A stretch of 64,000 nt of DNA from Kineococcus mangrovi (GCF_041320705.1 NZ_JBGGTQ010000004.1:248001-312000); one strand, 5' to 3'; positions 50,966 to 60,668 are shown, counted from the stretch's first letter. Made by a program: numbers and translations. Notes: a model not told the origin generated them from the letters alone.

Positions 50966-51351
50966 AGATGAGTGCGAAGACGCCGAAGCTGCGCATCAAG
51001 AAGGGTGACCTGGTCCAGGTCATCACCCGCGTCCGCGGTCGCAAGAACGAGGACGGCACCAAGACGTCCGACCTCGGCAAGCAGGGCAAGGTCCTCGAGG
51101 TCAACGCCGAGACCCAGCGCGTCCTGGTCGAGGGTGTGAACCGCATCAAGCGCCACACCAAGGCCCGTCCGGGTGTGGAGGGCGGCATCGTCGAGCGCGA
51201 GGCCCCCATCCACATCAGCAACGTGCAGCTCGTCGACCCGGAGACCAAGAAGCCGACCCGCGTCGGCATCCGCGAGGAGAAGGTCGAGCGCGACGGTCGC
51301 ACCAAGACGAACCGCATCCGCGTCGCCAAGCGTTCCGGCAAGGACATCTGA
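50962..51351 (+). CDS. rplX: 50S ribosomal protein L24
   Basis: A 129-residue L24, an assembly initiator of the 50S subunit with a KOW domain. Landmarks are [40 protein letters not shown] and [20 protein letters not shown]. The GTG at 50962 follows GGAGG by four bases. An ATG at 50968, ten bases from the same site, is equally possible. It is somewhat longer than the usual 105-120 residues. Confidence 0.95.
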   Translation: MKMSAKTPKLRIKKGDLVQVITRVRGRKNEDGTKTSDLGKQGKVLEVNAETQRVLVEGVNRIKRHTKARPGVEGGIVEREAPIHISNVQLVDPETKKPTRVGIREEKVERDGRTKTNRIRVAKRSGKDI

Positions 51352-51920
51352 TGACCACCACCACTGAAGCGCCCGCCCTGCCTCGTCTGAAGCAGCGCTA
51401 CCGCGAAGAGATCAAGGGTCAGCTGAACACGCAGTTCTCGTACCCGAACGTCATGCAGATCCCCGGCCTGGTCAAGGTCGTGGTGAACATGGGTGTCGGC
51501 GAGGCCGCGCGTGACTCCAAGCTGATCGACGGCGCCGTCCGCGACCTCATGGCCATCACCGGCCAGAAGCCGCAGATCACCAAGGCCCGCAAGTCCATCG
51601 CGCAGTTCAAGCTGCGCGAGGGCATGCCGATCGGCTGCCACACCACCCTGCGCGGGGACCGGATGTGGGAGTTCCTGGACCGTCTGCTGTCGCTCGCGCT
51701 GCCGCGCATCCGCGACTTCCGCGGGCTGTCGCCGAAGCAGTTCGACGGCAACGGCAACTACACCTTCGGTCTCACCGAGCAGTCGATGTTCCACGAGATC
51801 GACCAGGACAGGATCGACCGCGTCCGAGGGATGGACATCACGGTCGTGACGACGGCGAAGACCGACGACGAAGGCCGTGCGCTGCTGCGTGCTCTGGGCT
51901 TCCCCTTCAAGGAGAACTGA
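51351..51920 (+). CDS. rplE: 50S ribosomal protein L5
   Basis: A 189-residue L5, which binds 5S rRNA and contacts P-site tRNA. Landmarks are [60 protein letters not shown] and [20 protein letters not shown]. It starts on ATG sharing one base with the rplX stop. rpsN follows after two bases. Confidence 0.98.
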   Translation: MTTTTEAPALPRLKQRYREEIKGQLNTQFSYPNVMQIPGLVKVVVNMGVGEAARDSKLIDGAVRDLMAITGQKPQITKARKSIAQFKLREGMPIGCHTTLRGDRMWEFLDRLLSLALPRIRDFRGLSPKQFDGNGNYTFGLTEQSMFHEIDQDRIDRVRGMDITVVTTAKTDDEGRALLRALGFPFKEN

Positions 51921-51922
51921 CC

Positions 51923-52108
51923 GTGGCGAAGACCGCTCTGATCCACAAGGCCGCGCGCAAGCCGAAGTTCAAGGTGCGCGCCTACACCCGCTGCCAGCGT
52001 TGCGGTCGCCCGCACGCCGTGTACCGCAAGTTCGGCCTGTGCCGCGTCTGCGTGCGCGAGATGGCGCACCGCGGCGAGCTGCCCGGTGTGACCAAGAGCA
52101 GCTGGTGA
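51923..52108 (+). CDS. rpsZ: 30S ribosomal protein S14, type Z
   Basis: A 61-residue S14 of the short, zinc-binding form. Two CxxC pairs (CQRC and CRVC) hold the metal. The start [20 protein letters not shown] and the end [13 protein letters not shown] are typical. It starts on GTG with AAGGAGAAC upstream. Actinobacteria often carry a second, zinc-free S14 elsewhere; none is in the window. A 97-base gap without a gene follows. Confidence 0.97.
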   Translation: MAKTALIHKAARKPKFKVRAYTRCQRCGRPHAVYRKFGLCRVCVREMAHRGELPGVTKSSW

Positions 52109-52205
52109 CCTCCTACTCCTTCACGACCCTGATCACTGAGACGCCGAAGGTCCGGCCCGCACGGCGAGGCACGGAAACCGCGGCGAGGAAGGGCGGACGA
52201 GCCCG

Positions 52206-52604
52206 ATGACGATGACCGACCCCATCGCGGACATGCTGACGCGTCTGCGGAACGCCAACTCGGCGTACCACGACACCGTCCAGATGCCGTACAGCAAGCT
52301 GAAGTCCCACATCGCCGACATCCTCCAGGCCGAGGGGTACATCGCCTCCTGGACCGTCGAGGACGCCGAGGTGGGCAAGAAGCTCACGCTGAACCTGAAG
52401 TTCGGCCCGAACCGTGAACGTGCGATCGCCGGCCTGCGCCGCGTGAGCAAGCCCGGTCTGCGGGTCTACGCGAAGTCGACGAACCTGCCCCGCGTGCTCG
52501 GTGGCCTCGGCGTGGCGATCCTGTCCACGTCCTCGGGGCTGCTGACCGACAAGCAGGCCAACAAGAAGGGCGTGGGTGGGGAAGTCCTCGCCTACGTCTG
52601 GTGA
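52206..52604 (+). CDS. rpsH: 30S ribosomal protein S8
   Basis: A 132-residue S8, which organises the central 16S domain and in E. coli represses the spc operon. Landmarks are [40 protein letters not shown] and [19 protein letters not shown]. It starts on ATG with AAGGGCGGA upstream. rplF follows after 13 bases. Confidence 0.98.
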   Translation: MTMTDPIADMLTRLRNANSAYHDTVQMPYSKLKSHIADILQAEGYIASWTVEDAEVGKKLTLNLKFGPNRERAIAGLRRVSKPGLRVYAKSTNLPRVLGGLGVAILSTSSGLLTDKQANKKGVGGEVLAYVW

Positions 52605-52617
52605 GGGAGGAGAACTC

Positions 52618-53157
52618 ATGTCGCGCATCGGTCGACTCCCGATCACCGTCCCCTCGGGCGTGGACGTGACCATCGACGGTTCCGCCGTCACGGTCAAGGG
52701 CCCCAAGGGCGAGCTGAACCACACCGTCGCCTCCCCCATCGCGGTGGAGCGCACCGAGGACGGGGCCCTGTCGGTCACCCGTCCCGACGACGAGCGCACC
52801 TCGCGCTCGCTGCACGGCCTGACCCGCACCCTCCTCTCGAACATGGTCGAGGGTGTGACGAACGGCTACGAGAAGAAGCTCGAGATCGTCGGCACGGGGT
52901 ACCGCGTCACGGCCAAGGGCTCCGACCTCGAGTTCGCGCTCGGCTACAGCCACCCGGTCGTCGTCAAGGCGCCGGCCGGCATCACCTTCGCCGTGGAGAA
53001 CAACACCAGGTTCTCCGTGGCCGGCATCGACAAGCAGCAGGTCGGCGAGGTCGCCGCGAACATCCGCAAGCTCCGCAAGCCCGACCCGTACAAGGGCAAG
53101 GGCGTGCGCTACGCCGGCGAGCAGATCCGCCGCAAGGTCGGAAAGGCTGGTAAGTGA
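52618..53157 (+). CDS. rplF: 50S ribosomal protein L6
   Basis: A 179-residue L6 near the sarcin-ricin loop. Landmarks are [52 protein letters not shown] and [20 protein letters not shown]. The ATG at 52618 has GGGAGGAGAACTC upstream. It overlaps rplR by four bases. Confidence 0.98.
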   Translation: MSRIGRLPITVPSGVDVTIDGSAVTVKGPKGELNHTVASPIAVERTEDGALSVTRPDDERTSRSLHGLTRTLLSNMVEGVTNGYEKKLEIVGTGYRVTAKGSDLEFALGYSHPVVVKAPAGITFAVENNTRFSVAGIDKQQVGEVAANIRKLRKPDPYKGKGVRYAGEQIRRKVGKAGK

Positions 53158-53537
53158 CGATGGGACTCTCCACCCAGAAGACCCAGAAGGGCACTGCGCC
53201 GGCGCGCAAGCGTCGTCACACCCGCGTGCGCAAGAAGGTCGTCGGCACGGCCGTGCGTCCTCGCCTCGTCGTCACGCGGTCCACGCGGCACGTGTTCGTC
53301 CAGGTCATCGACGACGCCGCGGGTCACACCCTGGCGTCGGCCTCGACCATGGAGGCGGACCTGCGCGCCAGCGGCGACGACAAGTCGGCCAAGGCCAAGG
53401 CCGTCGGTGTGCTCGTCGGCGAGCGGGCCAAGGCGGCCGGTGTCGAGTCCGTGGTCTTCGACCGCGGCGGCAACCGCTACGCCGGGCGCGTCGCGGCGAT
53501 CGCGGACGGCGCTCGTGAGGCGGGGCTGTCCCTGTGA
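53154..53537 (+). CDS. rplR: 50S ribosomal protein L18
   Basis: A 127-residue L18, which binds 5S rRNA with L5. After a basic N-terminus ([20 protein letters not shown]) come [29 protein letters not shown] and [20 protein letters not shown] with [10 protein letters not shown]. The GTG at 53154 overlaps the rplF stop. An ATG at 53160 is an alternative. Confidence 0.97.
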   Translation: MTMGLSTQKTQKGTAPARKRRHTRVRKKVVGTAVRPRLVVTRSTRHVFVQVIDDAAGHTLASASTMEADLRASGDDKSAKAKAVGVLVGERAKAAGVESVVFDRGGNRYAGRVAAIADGAREAGLSL

Positions 53538-53568
53538 CCTACGAAGTCGATGAGATGAGGAACGTCTG

Positions 53569-54222
53569 ATGCCTGGACCCCAGCGCCGAGGCGCCGGTGC
53601 GGCCGGCGGCGGCGACAACCGCAACGACAACCGCGGGAACGACCGCGGTCGTGGCGGTCGCGACGGCGGCCGCGACAACCGCGGACGTAGCGACGCGGGC
53701 GACCGCAGCAACTTCGTCGAACGCGTCGTGACGATCAACCGCGTCGCCAAGGTCGTCAAGGGCGGTCGTCGCTTCAGCTTCACGGCCCTCGTGGTCGTGG
53801 GTGACGGTGACGGCACCGTCGGTGTCGGCTACGGCAAGGCCAAGGAGGTGCCCGCGGCGATCGCCAAGGGCGTCGAGGAGGCCAAGAAGAACTTCTTCCG
53901 CGTCCCCAAGATCCAGGGGACGATCCCGCACCCCGTGCAGGGCGAGAAGGCTGCCGGCGTGGTCATGCTGCGCCCGGCCTCCCCGGGTACCGGTGTCATC
54001 GCCGGTGGTCCGGTCCGCGCCGTGCTCGAGTGCGCGGGCATCCACGACGTGCTGTCGAAGTCGCTCGGCTCCGACAACGCGATCAACATCGTGCACGCGA
54101 CGATCGAGGCCCTGCGCGGTCTCGAGCGCCCCGAGCAGGTGGCGGCCCGCCGCGGTCTGTCCGTGGAGCAGGTCACCCCGGTCGCGCTGCTGCGCGCCCA
54201 GGCCGCGGGGGTGAGCTCCTGA
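53569..54222 (+). CDS. rpsE: 30S ribosomal protein S5 with an RG/DN-rich N-terminal extension
   Basis: A 217-residue S5, which acts in decoding fidelity and at the mRNA entry helicase site. The first about 47 residues are an unusual low-complexity extension rich in Arg, Gly, Asp and Asn, with repeats of DNR and RGG-like triplets. The S5 fold begins at [20 protein letters not shown] and shows [40 protein letters not shown] and [20 protein letters not shown]. It starts on ATG and its stop overlaps the rpmD start. Confidence 0.97.
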   Translation: MPGPQRRGAGAAGGGDNRNDNRGNDRGRGGRDGGRDNRGRSDAGDRSNFVERVVTINRVAKVVKGGRRFSFTALVVVGDGDGTVGVGYGKAKEVPAAIAKGVEEAKKNFFRVPKIQGTIPHPVQGEKAAGVVMLRPASPGTGVIAGGPVRAVLECAGIHDVLSKSLGSDNAINIVHATIEALRGLERPEQVAARRGLSVEQVTPVALLRAQAAGVSS

Positions 54223-54404
54223 TGGGTCGCATCAAGGTCACGCAGATCAAGTCCGGCATCGGCGGCAAGCGGAACCAGCGCGACACGCTCCGCAGCCTCG
54301 GGCTCCACAAGATCGGGCAGTCGGTCGTCAAGGACGACAAGCCCGAGTTCCGTGGCATGGCGAACACCGTCGCGCACCTCGTGAAGGTTGAGGAGGTCGA
54401 CTGA
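54222..54404 (+). CDS. rpmD: 50S ribosomal protein L30
   Basis: A 60-residue L30, a small intrinsic protein of the large subunit absent from some bacteria. The start [20 protein letters not shown] and the segments [20 protein letters not shown] and [19 protein letters not shown] are standard. The ATG overlaps the rpsE stop by one base, and the stop overlaps the rplO start by one base, so the three genes are tightly coupled. Confidence 0.97.
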   Translation: MGRIKVTQIKSGIGGKRNQRDTLRSLGLHKIGQSVVKDDKPEFRGMANTVAHLVKVEEVD

Positions 54405-54862
54405 TGGCGAACCAGGGTGACCACGTCCTGAAGCTGCACCACCTGCGTCCCGCCCCGGGGTCGAACACGGCGAAGACCCGTGTCGGTCGCGGTGAGGGCA
54501 GCAAGGGCAAGACCGCCGGTCGCGGCACCAAGGGCACGAAGGCCCGCTACCAGGTGCCCGAGGCGTTCGAGGGCGGGCAGATGCCCCTCCACATGCGCCT
54601 GCCGAAGCTGCGCGGGTTCAAGAACCCGTTCCGCGTCGAGTACCAGGTCGTCAACCTCGACAAGCTCGCGACCCTCTTCCCCGAGGGCGGCACCGTCGGT
54701 GTCGACGAGCTCGTCGCCAAGGGCGCGGTCCGCAAGGGCCAGCCCGTCAAGGTCCTCGGCACCGGTGAGGTGTCCGTGGCCCTGCAGGTGACGGCCGACA
54801 AGTTCTCGACCTCGGCGGCCGAGAAGATCGCGGCTGCGGGCGGGTCCACGACCGTCCGCTGA
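54404..54862 (+). CDS. rplO: 50S ribosomal protein L15
   Basis: A 152-residue L15, a late assembly protein. Landmarks are [20 protein letters not shown], the Gly-rich [40 protein letters not shown] and [11 protein letters not shown]-like sequence near the end. It starts on ATG sharing one base with rpmD. A terminator-like hairpin follows, so secY is probably also transcribed separately. Confidence 0.97.
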   Translation: MANQGDHVLKLHHLRPAPGSNTAKTRVGRGEGSKGKTAGRGTKGTKARYQVPEAFEGGQMPLHMRLPKLRGFKNPFRVEYQVVNLDKLATLFPEGGTVGVDELVAKGAVRKGQPVKVLGTGEVSVALQVTADKFSTSAAEKIAAAGGSTTVR

Positions 54863-54879
54863 CGCCCAGCACCACCGCC

Positions 54880-54918
54880 CACGGCGGTAGCGGCGAGTGA
54901 TCGCCCGCTACCGCCGTG
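54880..54918 (+). terminator. Terminator between rplO and secY
   Basis: CACGGCGGTAGCGG (54880-54893) pairs with CCGCTACCGCCGTG (54905-54918), with three more pairs beyond a one-base bulge. A -10-like TAGGGT (54937-54942) follows and may start secY transcription, though no good -35 is visible. Confidence 0.65.
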
Positions 54919-55097
54919 TGTGCGTTTGGGGGAAGGTAGGGTCTACCGGGGTGGCGCGCCTCGTGCGGCGTCGTCCCAGCGCCACCACCAGAACCACCAG
55001 CACCACCCGCAGTGCCCGAACCACCCTGTTCGACCCACCCGTCCGACCAGCCAGGAACGACTCCGGCTCCTCCGGGAGCGCGGTGCAGGAGGTCGTA

Positions 55098-56399
55098 GTG
55101 CTCACCGCAATCGGTCGCGCCTTCCGGACGCCCGACCTGCGCCGCAAGCTGCTCTTCACGATCGGGATCATCGTCCTGGTCCGGCTGGGCTCCTTCGTGC
55201 CGGCTCCCGGGGTCTCGTACTCCGCCGTGCAGCAGTGCATCGACGTGGCGCAGACCGGCAACGACCTGCTCGGCCTCGCGAACCTCTTCTCCGGCGGCGC
55301 GCTGCTGCAGCTGAGCATCTTCGCGCTCGGGATCATGCCGTACATCACCGCGAGCATCATCGTGCAGCTGCTGACGGTGGTCATCCCGCGCTTCGAGGCC
55401 CTCAAGAAGGAGGGCCAGCAGGGGACGAGCAAGCTCACGCAGTACACGCGGTACCTGACGATCGGTCTGGCGGTCCTGCAGTCGACGACCTACGTGACGA
55501 TCGCCCGCGAGCCCTCGCGCCTGTTCGGCACCTCGTGCAACGCCCAGGTCCTGCCCGACCAGAGCGTCCCGACGATCCTGCTGATGGTCCTCACGATGAC
55601 CGCCGGGACCGGGCTCATCATGTGGATGGGGGAGCTCGTCACCGAGCGCGGTGTCGGCAACGGCATGTCGCTGCTGATCTTCGCCCAGATCGCCGCGACC
55701 TTCCCGACCTCGCTGTTGGCCATCGGCCGCGAGCGCGGCTGGCTGACCTTCGCGGGCGTGCTCCTCATCGGGCTCGTCGTCGTCGCGGCGGTCGTGGCCG
55801 TCGAGCAGTCCCAGCGTCGCGTGCCCGTCCAGTACGCCAAACGGATGATCGGCCGGCGGATGTACGGGGGCACCTCCACCTACATCCCGCTCAAGGTCAA
55901 CATGGCCGGCGTCATCCCGGTGATCTTCGCCTCGTCGCTGCTCTACCTGCCCGCCCTCGTGGCCCAGTTCAACGACCCGAACGCGGCCTGGGTGGCCTGG
56001 ATCACCGACCACTTCACCAAGGGTGATCACCCGCTGTACATGGCGGTCTACTTCCTGCTCATCATCTTCTTCGCGTACTTCTACGTCGCGATCACGTTCA
56101 ACCCGGACGAGGTCGCCGAGAACATGCGCAAGTACGGCGGTTTCATCCCCGGGGTGCGCGCCGGACGGCCCACCGCGGAGTACCTCGACTACATCCTCAC
56201 CCGCATCACCCTGCCAGGATCGCTGTACCTGGGGCTCATCTCGCTGCTTCCCCTCATCGCGTTCGTGCTCTTCAATGCGAACACGAACTTCCCCTTCGGG
56301 GGCACGTCGATCCTGATCATCGTCGGGGTGGGGCTCGAGACGGTGAAGCAGATCGAGTCCCAGCTCCAGCAGCGCAACTACGAAGGGTTCTTGCGATGA
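55098..56399 (+). CDS. secY: Preprotein translocase subunit SecY
   Basis: A 433-residue SecY, the protein-conducting channel of the plasma membrane, with ten membrane helices. Landmarks are AFRTPDLRRKLLFTIGIIVL, the helix 2 region FSGGALLQLSIFALGIMPYI, TASIIVQLL, LKKEGQQG, GNGMSLLIFAQI and the large cytoplasmic loop with RRVPVQYAKRM. The GTG at 55098 has AGGAGG five bases upstream. A longer frame to 54897 would add a non-conserved basic stretch. It overlaps adk by four bases (ATGA), the usual spc-end arrangement. Confidence 0.97.
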   Translation: MLTAIGRAFRTPDLRRKLLFTIGIIVLVRLGSFVPAPGVSYSAVQQCIDVAQTGNDLLGLANLFSGGALLQLSIFALGIMPYITASIIVQLLTVVIPRFEALKKEGQQGTSKLTQYTRYLTIGLAVLQSTTYVTIAREPSRLFGTSCNAQVLPDQSVPTILLMVLTMTAGTGLIMWMGELVTERGVGNGMSLLIFAQIAATFPTSLLAIGRERGWLTFAGVLLIGLVVVAAVVAVEQSQRRVPVQYAKRMIGRRMYGGTSTYIPLKVNMAGVIPVIFASSLLYLPALVAQFNDPNAAWVAWITDHFTKGDHPLYMAVYFLLIIFFAYFYVAITFNPDEVAENMRKYGGFIPGVRAGRPTAEYLDYILTRITLPGSLYLGLISLLPLIAFVLFNANTNFPFGGTSILIIVGVGLETVKQIESQLQQRNYEGFLR

Positions 56400-56971
56400 C
56401 TCGTCTCGTCCTCCTCGGTCCGCCCGGTGCGGGCAAGGGCACCCAGGCCAAGCTCCTGTCCGAGCGCCTCGGCGTCCCCGCCATCTCGACCGGCGACATC
56501 TTCCGCGCGAACGTCGCGGAGGAGACCGAGCTGGGCACGACGGTCAAGGAGTACCTGGACGCCGGCAAGTACGTCCCGGACTCGGTCACCAACGCGATGG
56601 TCCGCGACCGCCTCCGGCAGCCGGACGCGGCCGAGGGCTTCATCCTCGACGGCTACCCGCGCACGACCGACCAGGTCCGCGAGCTCGACGACATGCTGCG
56701 CGAGACCGGGGCCAAGCTCGAGCACGTCCTGGAGATCACCGCCGACACCGACGAGCTGGTGCGCCGGCTGTCGCGCCGGGCCGCCGAGCAGGGCCGCAGC
56801 GACGACACCGAGGACGTCATCCGCACCCGCCAGCAGGTCTACCTGGACCAGACGGCCCCGCTCGTGGAGGTCTACTCCGAGCGCGGCCTGCTGCGCTCGG
56901 TGGACGGGCTGGGGGAGATCTCGGCGGTGACCGAGCGCCTCGTCAAGGCCCTCGACCTGCCCGACGCCTGA
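56396..56971 (+). CDS. adk: Adenylate kinase
   Basis: A 191-residue adenylate kinase that balances AMP, ADP and ATP. The P-loop is GPPGAGKGTQA, the AMP-binding part includes STGDIFR and GFILDGYPRT, and the ATP-side arginines lie in RLSRRAAEQGRSDD. It has the short LID typical of actinobacteria, without the four-cysteine zinc finger of long forms. It starts on ATG overlapping secY. map follows after 11 bases. Confidence 0.97.
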   Translation: MTRLVLLGPPGAGKGTQAKLLSERLGVPAISTGDIFRANVAEETELGTTVKEYLDAGKYVPDSVTNAMVRDRLRQPDAAEGFILDGYPRTTDQVRELDDMLRETGAKLEHVLEITADTDELVRRLSRRAAEQGRSDDTEDVIRTRQQVYLDQTAPLVEVYSERGLLRSVDGLGEISAVTERLVKALDLPDA

Positions 56972-56982
56972 GGTCGCCCGCC

Positions 56983-57795
56983 GTGTTCGGACGTGAACGG
57001 GTCGAGTACAAGACCCCCCAGCAGGTGCTGGCCATGCGCCGGGCCGGGCTGCTGACCCACGCCGCGCTGCAGAGCGTGCGCTCGGCCCTGCGGCCGGGCG
57101 TCAGCCTCGCCGAGCTGGACGCCCTGGGGGCCGAGGTCATCCGCGCCGGTGGTGGCACCTCGAACTTCCTCGGGTACCACGGCTACCCCAAGACGCTGTG
57201 CATCTCGGTCAACGAGGTCGTCGTGCACGGCATCCCGGGGGACCAGGTCCTCGCCGAGGGCGACGTCGTCTCCGTGGACGGGGGCTGCGTCGTCGACGGC
57301 TGGCACGGCGACTCGGCCTTCACCGCGATCGTGGGGGAGCCGGCCGACGCCGGCGACGTCGAGCTCGTCGAGATCACCCGCCAGGCGCTGTGGGCCGGCA
57401 TCGCCGCGCTCGACGCCCGCGGTCGCGTCGGGGACGTGGGAGCGGCCGTGGAGGACGCCGTCGACGGCCGCCTGGGCATCGTCGACGGCTACACCGGCCA
57501 CGGCATCGGCACGGCCATGCACATGGCTCCCGAGGTGCTGAACCACCGCGTCCGGGAGAAGGGCCCGAAGGTCAAGGCCGGGCTCGTCCTGGCCATCGAG
57601 CCGATGTGCACGCGCGGCGGCGTTGAGACCGACGTGCTGGCCGACGACTGGACCGTCGTGACGTCCGACGGCGCGCGGGCCGCGCACTGGGAGCACACCG
57701 TCGCCGTCCTGGACGAGGGCCTGTGGGTGCTCACGGCGCCCGACGGCGGGGCCTCGGAACTGGCCGCCTTCGGAGTCAGCGTCCCGCAGGACTGA
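56983..57795 (+). CDS. map: Methionine aminopeptidase, type I
   Basis: A 270-residue metal aminopeptidase that removes the initiator methionine. Metal ligands are seen as Asp in VSVDGGCVVDGWHGDSAF (two), His in TGHGIGTAMHMAPEV, Glu in LAIEPMC and Glu in AHWEHTVAV. The start VFGRERVEYKTPQQVLAMRR lacks the SH3-like N-terminal extension of the second actinobacterial MetAP type. It starts on GTG. The 180-base gap after it holds the infA promoter candidate. Confidence 0.96.
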   Translation: MFGRERVEYKTPQQVLAMRRAGLLTHAALQSVRSALRPGVSLAELDALGAEVIRAGGGTSNFLGYHGYPKTLCISVNEVVVHGIPGDQVLAEGDVVSVDGGCVVDGWHGDSAFTAIVGEPADAGDVELVEITRQALWAGIAALDARGRVGDVGAAVEDAVDGRLGIVDGYTGHGIGTAMHMAPEVLNHRVREKGPKVKAGLVLAIEPMCTRGGVETDVLADDWTVVTSDGARAAHWEHTVAVLDEGLWVLTAPDGGASELAAFGVSVPQD

Positions 57796-57860
57796 GCGTC
57801 CCGGCTCCCCGGGTGCTCTTCGGTTGCGCCGCAACGCCGAGCGGCGGCGTGATCGCTCGA

Positions 57861-57890
57861 TTTCGCCCAGGGCGCGCCGTCGCGTAAGCT
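57861..57890 (+). promoter_or_regulatory. Candidate infA promoter
   Basis: TTTCGC (57861-57866) and TAAGCT (57885-57890) are 18 bases apart and about 86 bases before infA. A hairpin around CCCG...CGGG (57913-57933) lies in the leader. Separate control of infA is common in bacteria, but this one is inferred. Confidence 0.45.
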
Positions 57891-57975
57891 TGAGCGTCGG
57901 TCCGCCATGCCTCCCGTTGGTTCCACCAGCGGGGCCGGGCTGACTCCCACCGACACTTGATGAAAAGCGGAGGAC

Positions 57976-58197
57976 ATGCCGAAGAAGGACGGCGTCATCG
58001 AGATCGAAGGCACCGTGATCGAGGCCCTGCCGAACGCGATGTTCCGCGTCGAGCTGAGCAACGGTCACAAGGTGCTCGCCCACATCTCCGGGAAGATGCG
58101 TCAGCACTACATCCGCATCCTCCCCGAGGACCGGGTGGTCGTCGAGCTCAGCCCGTACGACCTGTCCCGCGGGCGCATCGTCTACCGCTACAAGTGA
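57976..58197 (+). CDS. infA: Translation initiation factor IF-1
   Basis: A 73-residue IF-1, an OB-fold protein that occupies the ribosomal A site during initiation. The sequence [40 protein letters not shown] and [14 protein letters not shown] is complete. It starts on ATG with GGAGG upstream. A hairpin follows before rpmJ. Confidence 0.98.
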   Translation: MPKKDGVIEIEGTVIEALPNAMFRVELSNGHKVLAHISGKMRQHYIRILPEDRVVVELSPYDLSRGRIVYRYK

Positions 58198-58215
58198 CCA
58201 CCCACTGGCCGCCGG

Positions 58216-58237
58216 CCCGCCCCGAGACCGGGGCGGG
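58216..58237 (+). terminator. Hairpin between infA and rpmJ
   Basis: CCCGCCCCG (58216-58224), loop AGAC, CGGGGCGGG (58229-58237), then TTC. This perfect nine-base-pair stem fills the short infA-rpmJ gap. It may attenuate transcription or protect the infA message from decay. Confidence 0.6.
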
Positions 58238-58258
58238 TTCTGCACGACCGGAGACACG

Positions 58259-58372
58259 ATGAAGGTCAAGCCGAGCGTCAAGAAGATCTGCGACAAGTGC
58301 AAGGTGATCCGCCGTCACGGGCGGGTCATGATCATCTGCGACAACCTGCGCCACAAGCAGCGCCAGGGCTGA
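58259..58372 (+). CDS. rpmJ: 50S ribosomal protein L36, zinc-containing form
   Basis: A 37-residue L36, the smallest ribosomal protein. It begins [19 protein letters not shown] and ends RHKQRQG. Cys11, Cys14, Cys27 and His32 form the zinc site, so this is the C+ form. It starts on ATG with CGGAG upstream. It lies between infA and rpsM as in most bacteria. Confidence 0.97.
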   Translation: MKVKPSVKKICDKCKVIRRHGRVMIICDNLRHKQRQG

Positions 58373-58473
58373 CGCAGCGGGTCGCACCGCCGCACGGACC
58401 CGCAGTCCTCGCCGAGGACGCGCACCACCCATTCGCAGGACCCGCCGACCGCACCCGTCAGGGGCGGTGCGGT

Positions 58474-58497
58474 GACACCCCCGGTCGGAGGCCGGGG
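58474..58497 (+). promoter_or_regulatory. Possible divergent relative of the shared leader element, rpsM copy
   Basis: GACAC is followed directly by a seven-base-pair hairpin CCCCGGT-CGGAG-GCCGGGG with a five-base loop, ending 64 bases before rpsM. The plan (GACAC, GC-rich stem, five-base loop, 60-80 bases to the start) matches the rpsL and rpsJ elements, but the stem sequence differs. The 189-base gap holds no gene. Confidence 0.3.
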
Positions 58498-58561
58498 CCC
58501 GCTCGAGACGGCGGGGCCGGTCCTGCGGCAGACCTCCGCGACAGAAGAGGGACCATCCCGC

Positions 58562-58942
58562 ATGGCACGTCTCGTCGGCGTCGACCTCCCCCGCGAGAAG
58601 CGGCTGGAGATCGCGCTCACGTACATCTACGGCGTCGGTCGCACCCGCGCCCAGGAGACCCTGGCCGCGACGGGCGTCAGCCCGGACCTGCGCGTCCGCG
58701 ACCTCACGGACGACGACCTGGTCGCTCTGCGCGACCACATCGAGGGCAACTACCGCGTCGAGGGTGACCTCCGCCGCGAGGTGGCCGCCGACATCCGCCG
58801 CAAGGTGGAGATCGGTTGCTACGCCGGTCTGCGGCACCGCCGCGGCCTGCCCGTCCGCGGGCAGCGCACCAAGACCAACGCGCGCACCCGCAAGGGCCCC
58901 AAGCGCACCGTGGCCGGCAAGAAGAAGGCCGGTCGCAAGTAA
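58562..58942 (+). CDS. rpsM: 30S ribosomal protein S13
   Basis: A 126-residue S13 at the top of the 30S head, bridging to the 50S subunit. Landmarks are [59 protein letters not shown] and [18 protein letters not shown]. It starts on ATG. It opens the alpha cluster rpsM-rpsK-rpoA-rplQ; an rpsD gene, often found here, is absent between rpsK and rpoA. Confidence 0.98.
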   Translation: MARLVGVDLPREKRLEIALTYIYGVGRTRAQETLAATGVSPDLRVRDLTDDDLVALRDHIEGNYRVEGDLRREVAADIRRKVEIGCYAGLRHRRGLPVRGQRTKTNARTRKGPKRTVAGKKKAGRK

Positions 58943-59041
58943 CCGTCCCCGTGACGGTGCGGTCCACCAGCGGGCCGCCTCGCGAACCCGTGGTTCGCCC
59001 TCGCACCCCAGTCGTCGCAGTCCACCAGGAGTCCGGAGAGC

Positions 59042-59449
59042 ATGCCTCCCAAGAGCCGTCAGGCCAGTGCGACGCGCAAGCCGCGTCGCAAGGAGAAGAA
59101 GAACGTCGCGCACGGCCACGCGCACATCAAGTCGACGTTCAACAACACGATCGTCTCGATCACCGACCCGACGGGCGCGGTCATCGCGTGGGCGTCGGCC
59201 GGTCAGGTCGGGTTCAAGGGGTCCCGCAAGTCGACCCCGTTCGCCGCGCAGATGGCCGCCGAGGCGGCTGCCCGCCGTGCGCAGGAGCACGGCATGCGCA
59301 AGGTCGACGTCTTCGTCAAGGGCCCGGGTTCGGGCCGCGAGACCGCGATCCGCTCGCTCCAGGCCACCGGCCTGGAAGTCGGCGCGATCCAGGACGTGAC
59401 CCCCAGCCCGCACAACGGCTGCCGTCCGCCCAAGCGTCGGCGCGTCTGA
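59042..59449 (+). CDS. rpsK: 30S ribosomal protein S11
   Basis: A 135-residue S11 of the 30S platform. Landmarks are [60 protein letters not shown] and [16 protein letters not shown]. It starts on ATG with GGAG upstream. The next gene is rpoA after 149 bases that hold a hairpin. Confidence 0.98.
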   Translation: MPPKSRQASATRKPRRKEKKNVAHGHAHIKSTFNNTIVSITDPTGAVIAWASAGQVGFKGSRKSTPFAAQMAAEAAARRAQEHGMRKVDVFVKGPGSGRETAIRSLQATGLEVGAIQDVTPSPHNGCRPPKRRRV

Positions 59450-59464
59450 CGAGGGTGCGGCCTT

Positions 59465-59489
59465 GACCCCCACCCGCGCGGTGGGGGTC
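59465..59489 (+). terminator. Hairpin between rpsK and rpoA
   Basis: GACCCCCACC (59465-59474) pairs with GGTGGGGGTC (59480-59489) around a five-base loop, 16 bases after the rpsK stop. It may attenuate entry into rpoA. Many bacteria have rpsD in this place; here there is only this non-coding gap. Confidence 0.55.
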
Positions 59490-59598
59490 GGGGCCGTCCC
59501 GACCGGAACCCAGTTCTAGCAGTCAGACCCCGTCGGCGGACCGATGTCGACGGGCGTGCGGGGCGTCATATGGCGGACGCCCGCGGGAAGGAACCTCC

Positions 59599-60612
59599 GT
59601 GCTGATCGCACAGCGCCCCACCCTCACCGAGGACGTCGTCGACGAGTACCGCTCGCGCTTCGTCATCGAACCCCTCGAGCCCGGCTTCGGGTACACCCTC
59701 GGCAACTCGCTGCGCCGCACCCTGCTGTCGTCCATCCCGGGCGCCGCGGTGACGAGCCTGCGCATCGACGGCGTGCTCCACGAGTTCACCTCCGTGCCGG
59801 GGGTCAAGGAGGACGTCACCGAGATCGTCCTCAACGTCAAGAACCTCGTCGTCTCCTCCGAGCACGACGAACCCGTCGTGATGTACCTGCGCAAGCAGGG
59901 CCCGGGCGCGGTCACCGCGGCCGACATCGCCCCGCCCGCCGGGGTCGAGGTGCACAACCCCGACCTGCACATCGCGACGCTCAACGGCAAGGGCAAGCTC
60001 GAGCTGGAGCTGACGGTCGAGCGCGGCCGCGGCTACGTCTCGGCGGCGCAGAACAAGTCCGGTGAGCAGGAGATCGGCCGCATCCCGGTCGACTCGATCT
60101 ACTCGCCGGTCCTGAAGGTGACGTACAAGGTCGAGGCGACCCGCGTCGAGCAGCGGACGGACTTCGACCGCCTCGTCGTGGACGTGGAGACCAAGCACGC
60201 CATCTCCCCGCGCGACGCCGTCGCCTCCGCCGGCAAGACGCTCGTCGAGCTGTTCGGGCTGGCGCGTGAGCTCAACGTCGAGGCCGAGGGCATCGACATG
60301 GGCCCCTCGCCGACCGACGCCGCGCTCGCGGCCGACCTCGCGCTCGAGATCGAGGCGCTGGACCTCACCGTCCGCTCCTACAACTGCCTCAAGCGCGAGG
60401 GCATCCACACCGTCGGCGAACTGGTCTCGCGCAGCGAGGCCGACCTGCTCGACATCCGCAACTTCGGGCAGAAGTCCATCGACGAGGTCAAGGCCAAGCT
60501 GGTCGGCATGGGCCTGCACCTGAAGGACTCCCCGCCCGGGTTCGACCCGAGCGCCGTCGTCAACGACTTCGAGGACGACGACCAGTCGTTCGCCGAGGAC
60601 GAGCAGCTCTGA
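59599..60612 (+). CDS. rpoA: DNA-directed RNA polymerase alpha subunit
   Basis: A 337-residue alpha subunit, which nucleates polymerase assembly and binds activators and UP elements. The N-terminal domain has [40 protein letters not shown] and [17 protein letters not shown]. The C-terminal domain has [20 protein letters not shown] and [20 protein letters not shown]. It ends in an acidic tail. It starts on GTG with GGAAGGAACC upstream. rplQ follows after 56 bases. Confidence 0.98.
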   Translation: MLIAQRPTLTEDVVDEYRSRFVIEPLEPGFGYTLGNSLRRTLLSSIPGAAVTSLRIDGVLHEFTSVPGVKEDVTEIVLNVKNLVVSSEHDEPVVMYLRKQGPGAVTAADIAPPAGVEVHNPDLHIATLNGKGKLELELTVERGRGYVSAAQNKSGEQEIGRIPVDSIYSPVLKVTYKVEATRVEQRTDFDRLVVDVETKHAISPRDAVASAGKTLVELFGLARELNVEAEGIDMGPSPTDAALAADLALEIEALDLTVRSYNCLKREGIHTVGELVSRSEADLLDIRNFGQKSIDEVKAKLVGMGLHLKDSPPGFDPSAVVNDFEDDDQSFAEDEQL

Positions 60613-60668
60613 CCGTCCGCAGCCGCGCGCTCTGAGAACACGCGCGGCAACACCGAGGAGACAACACA

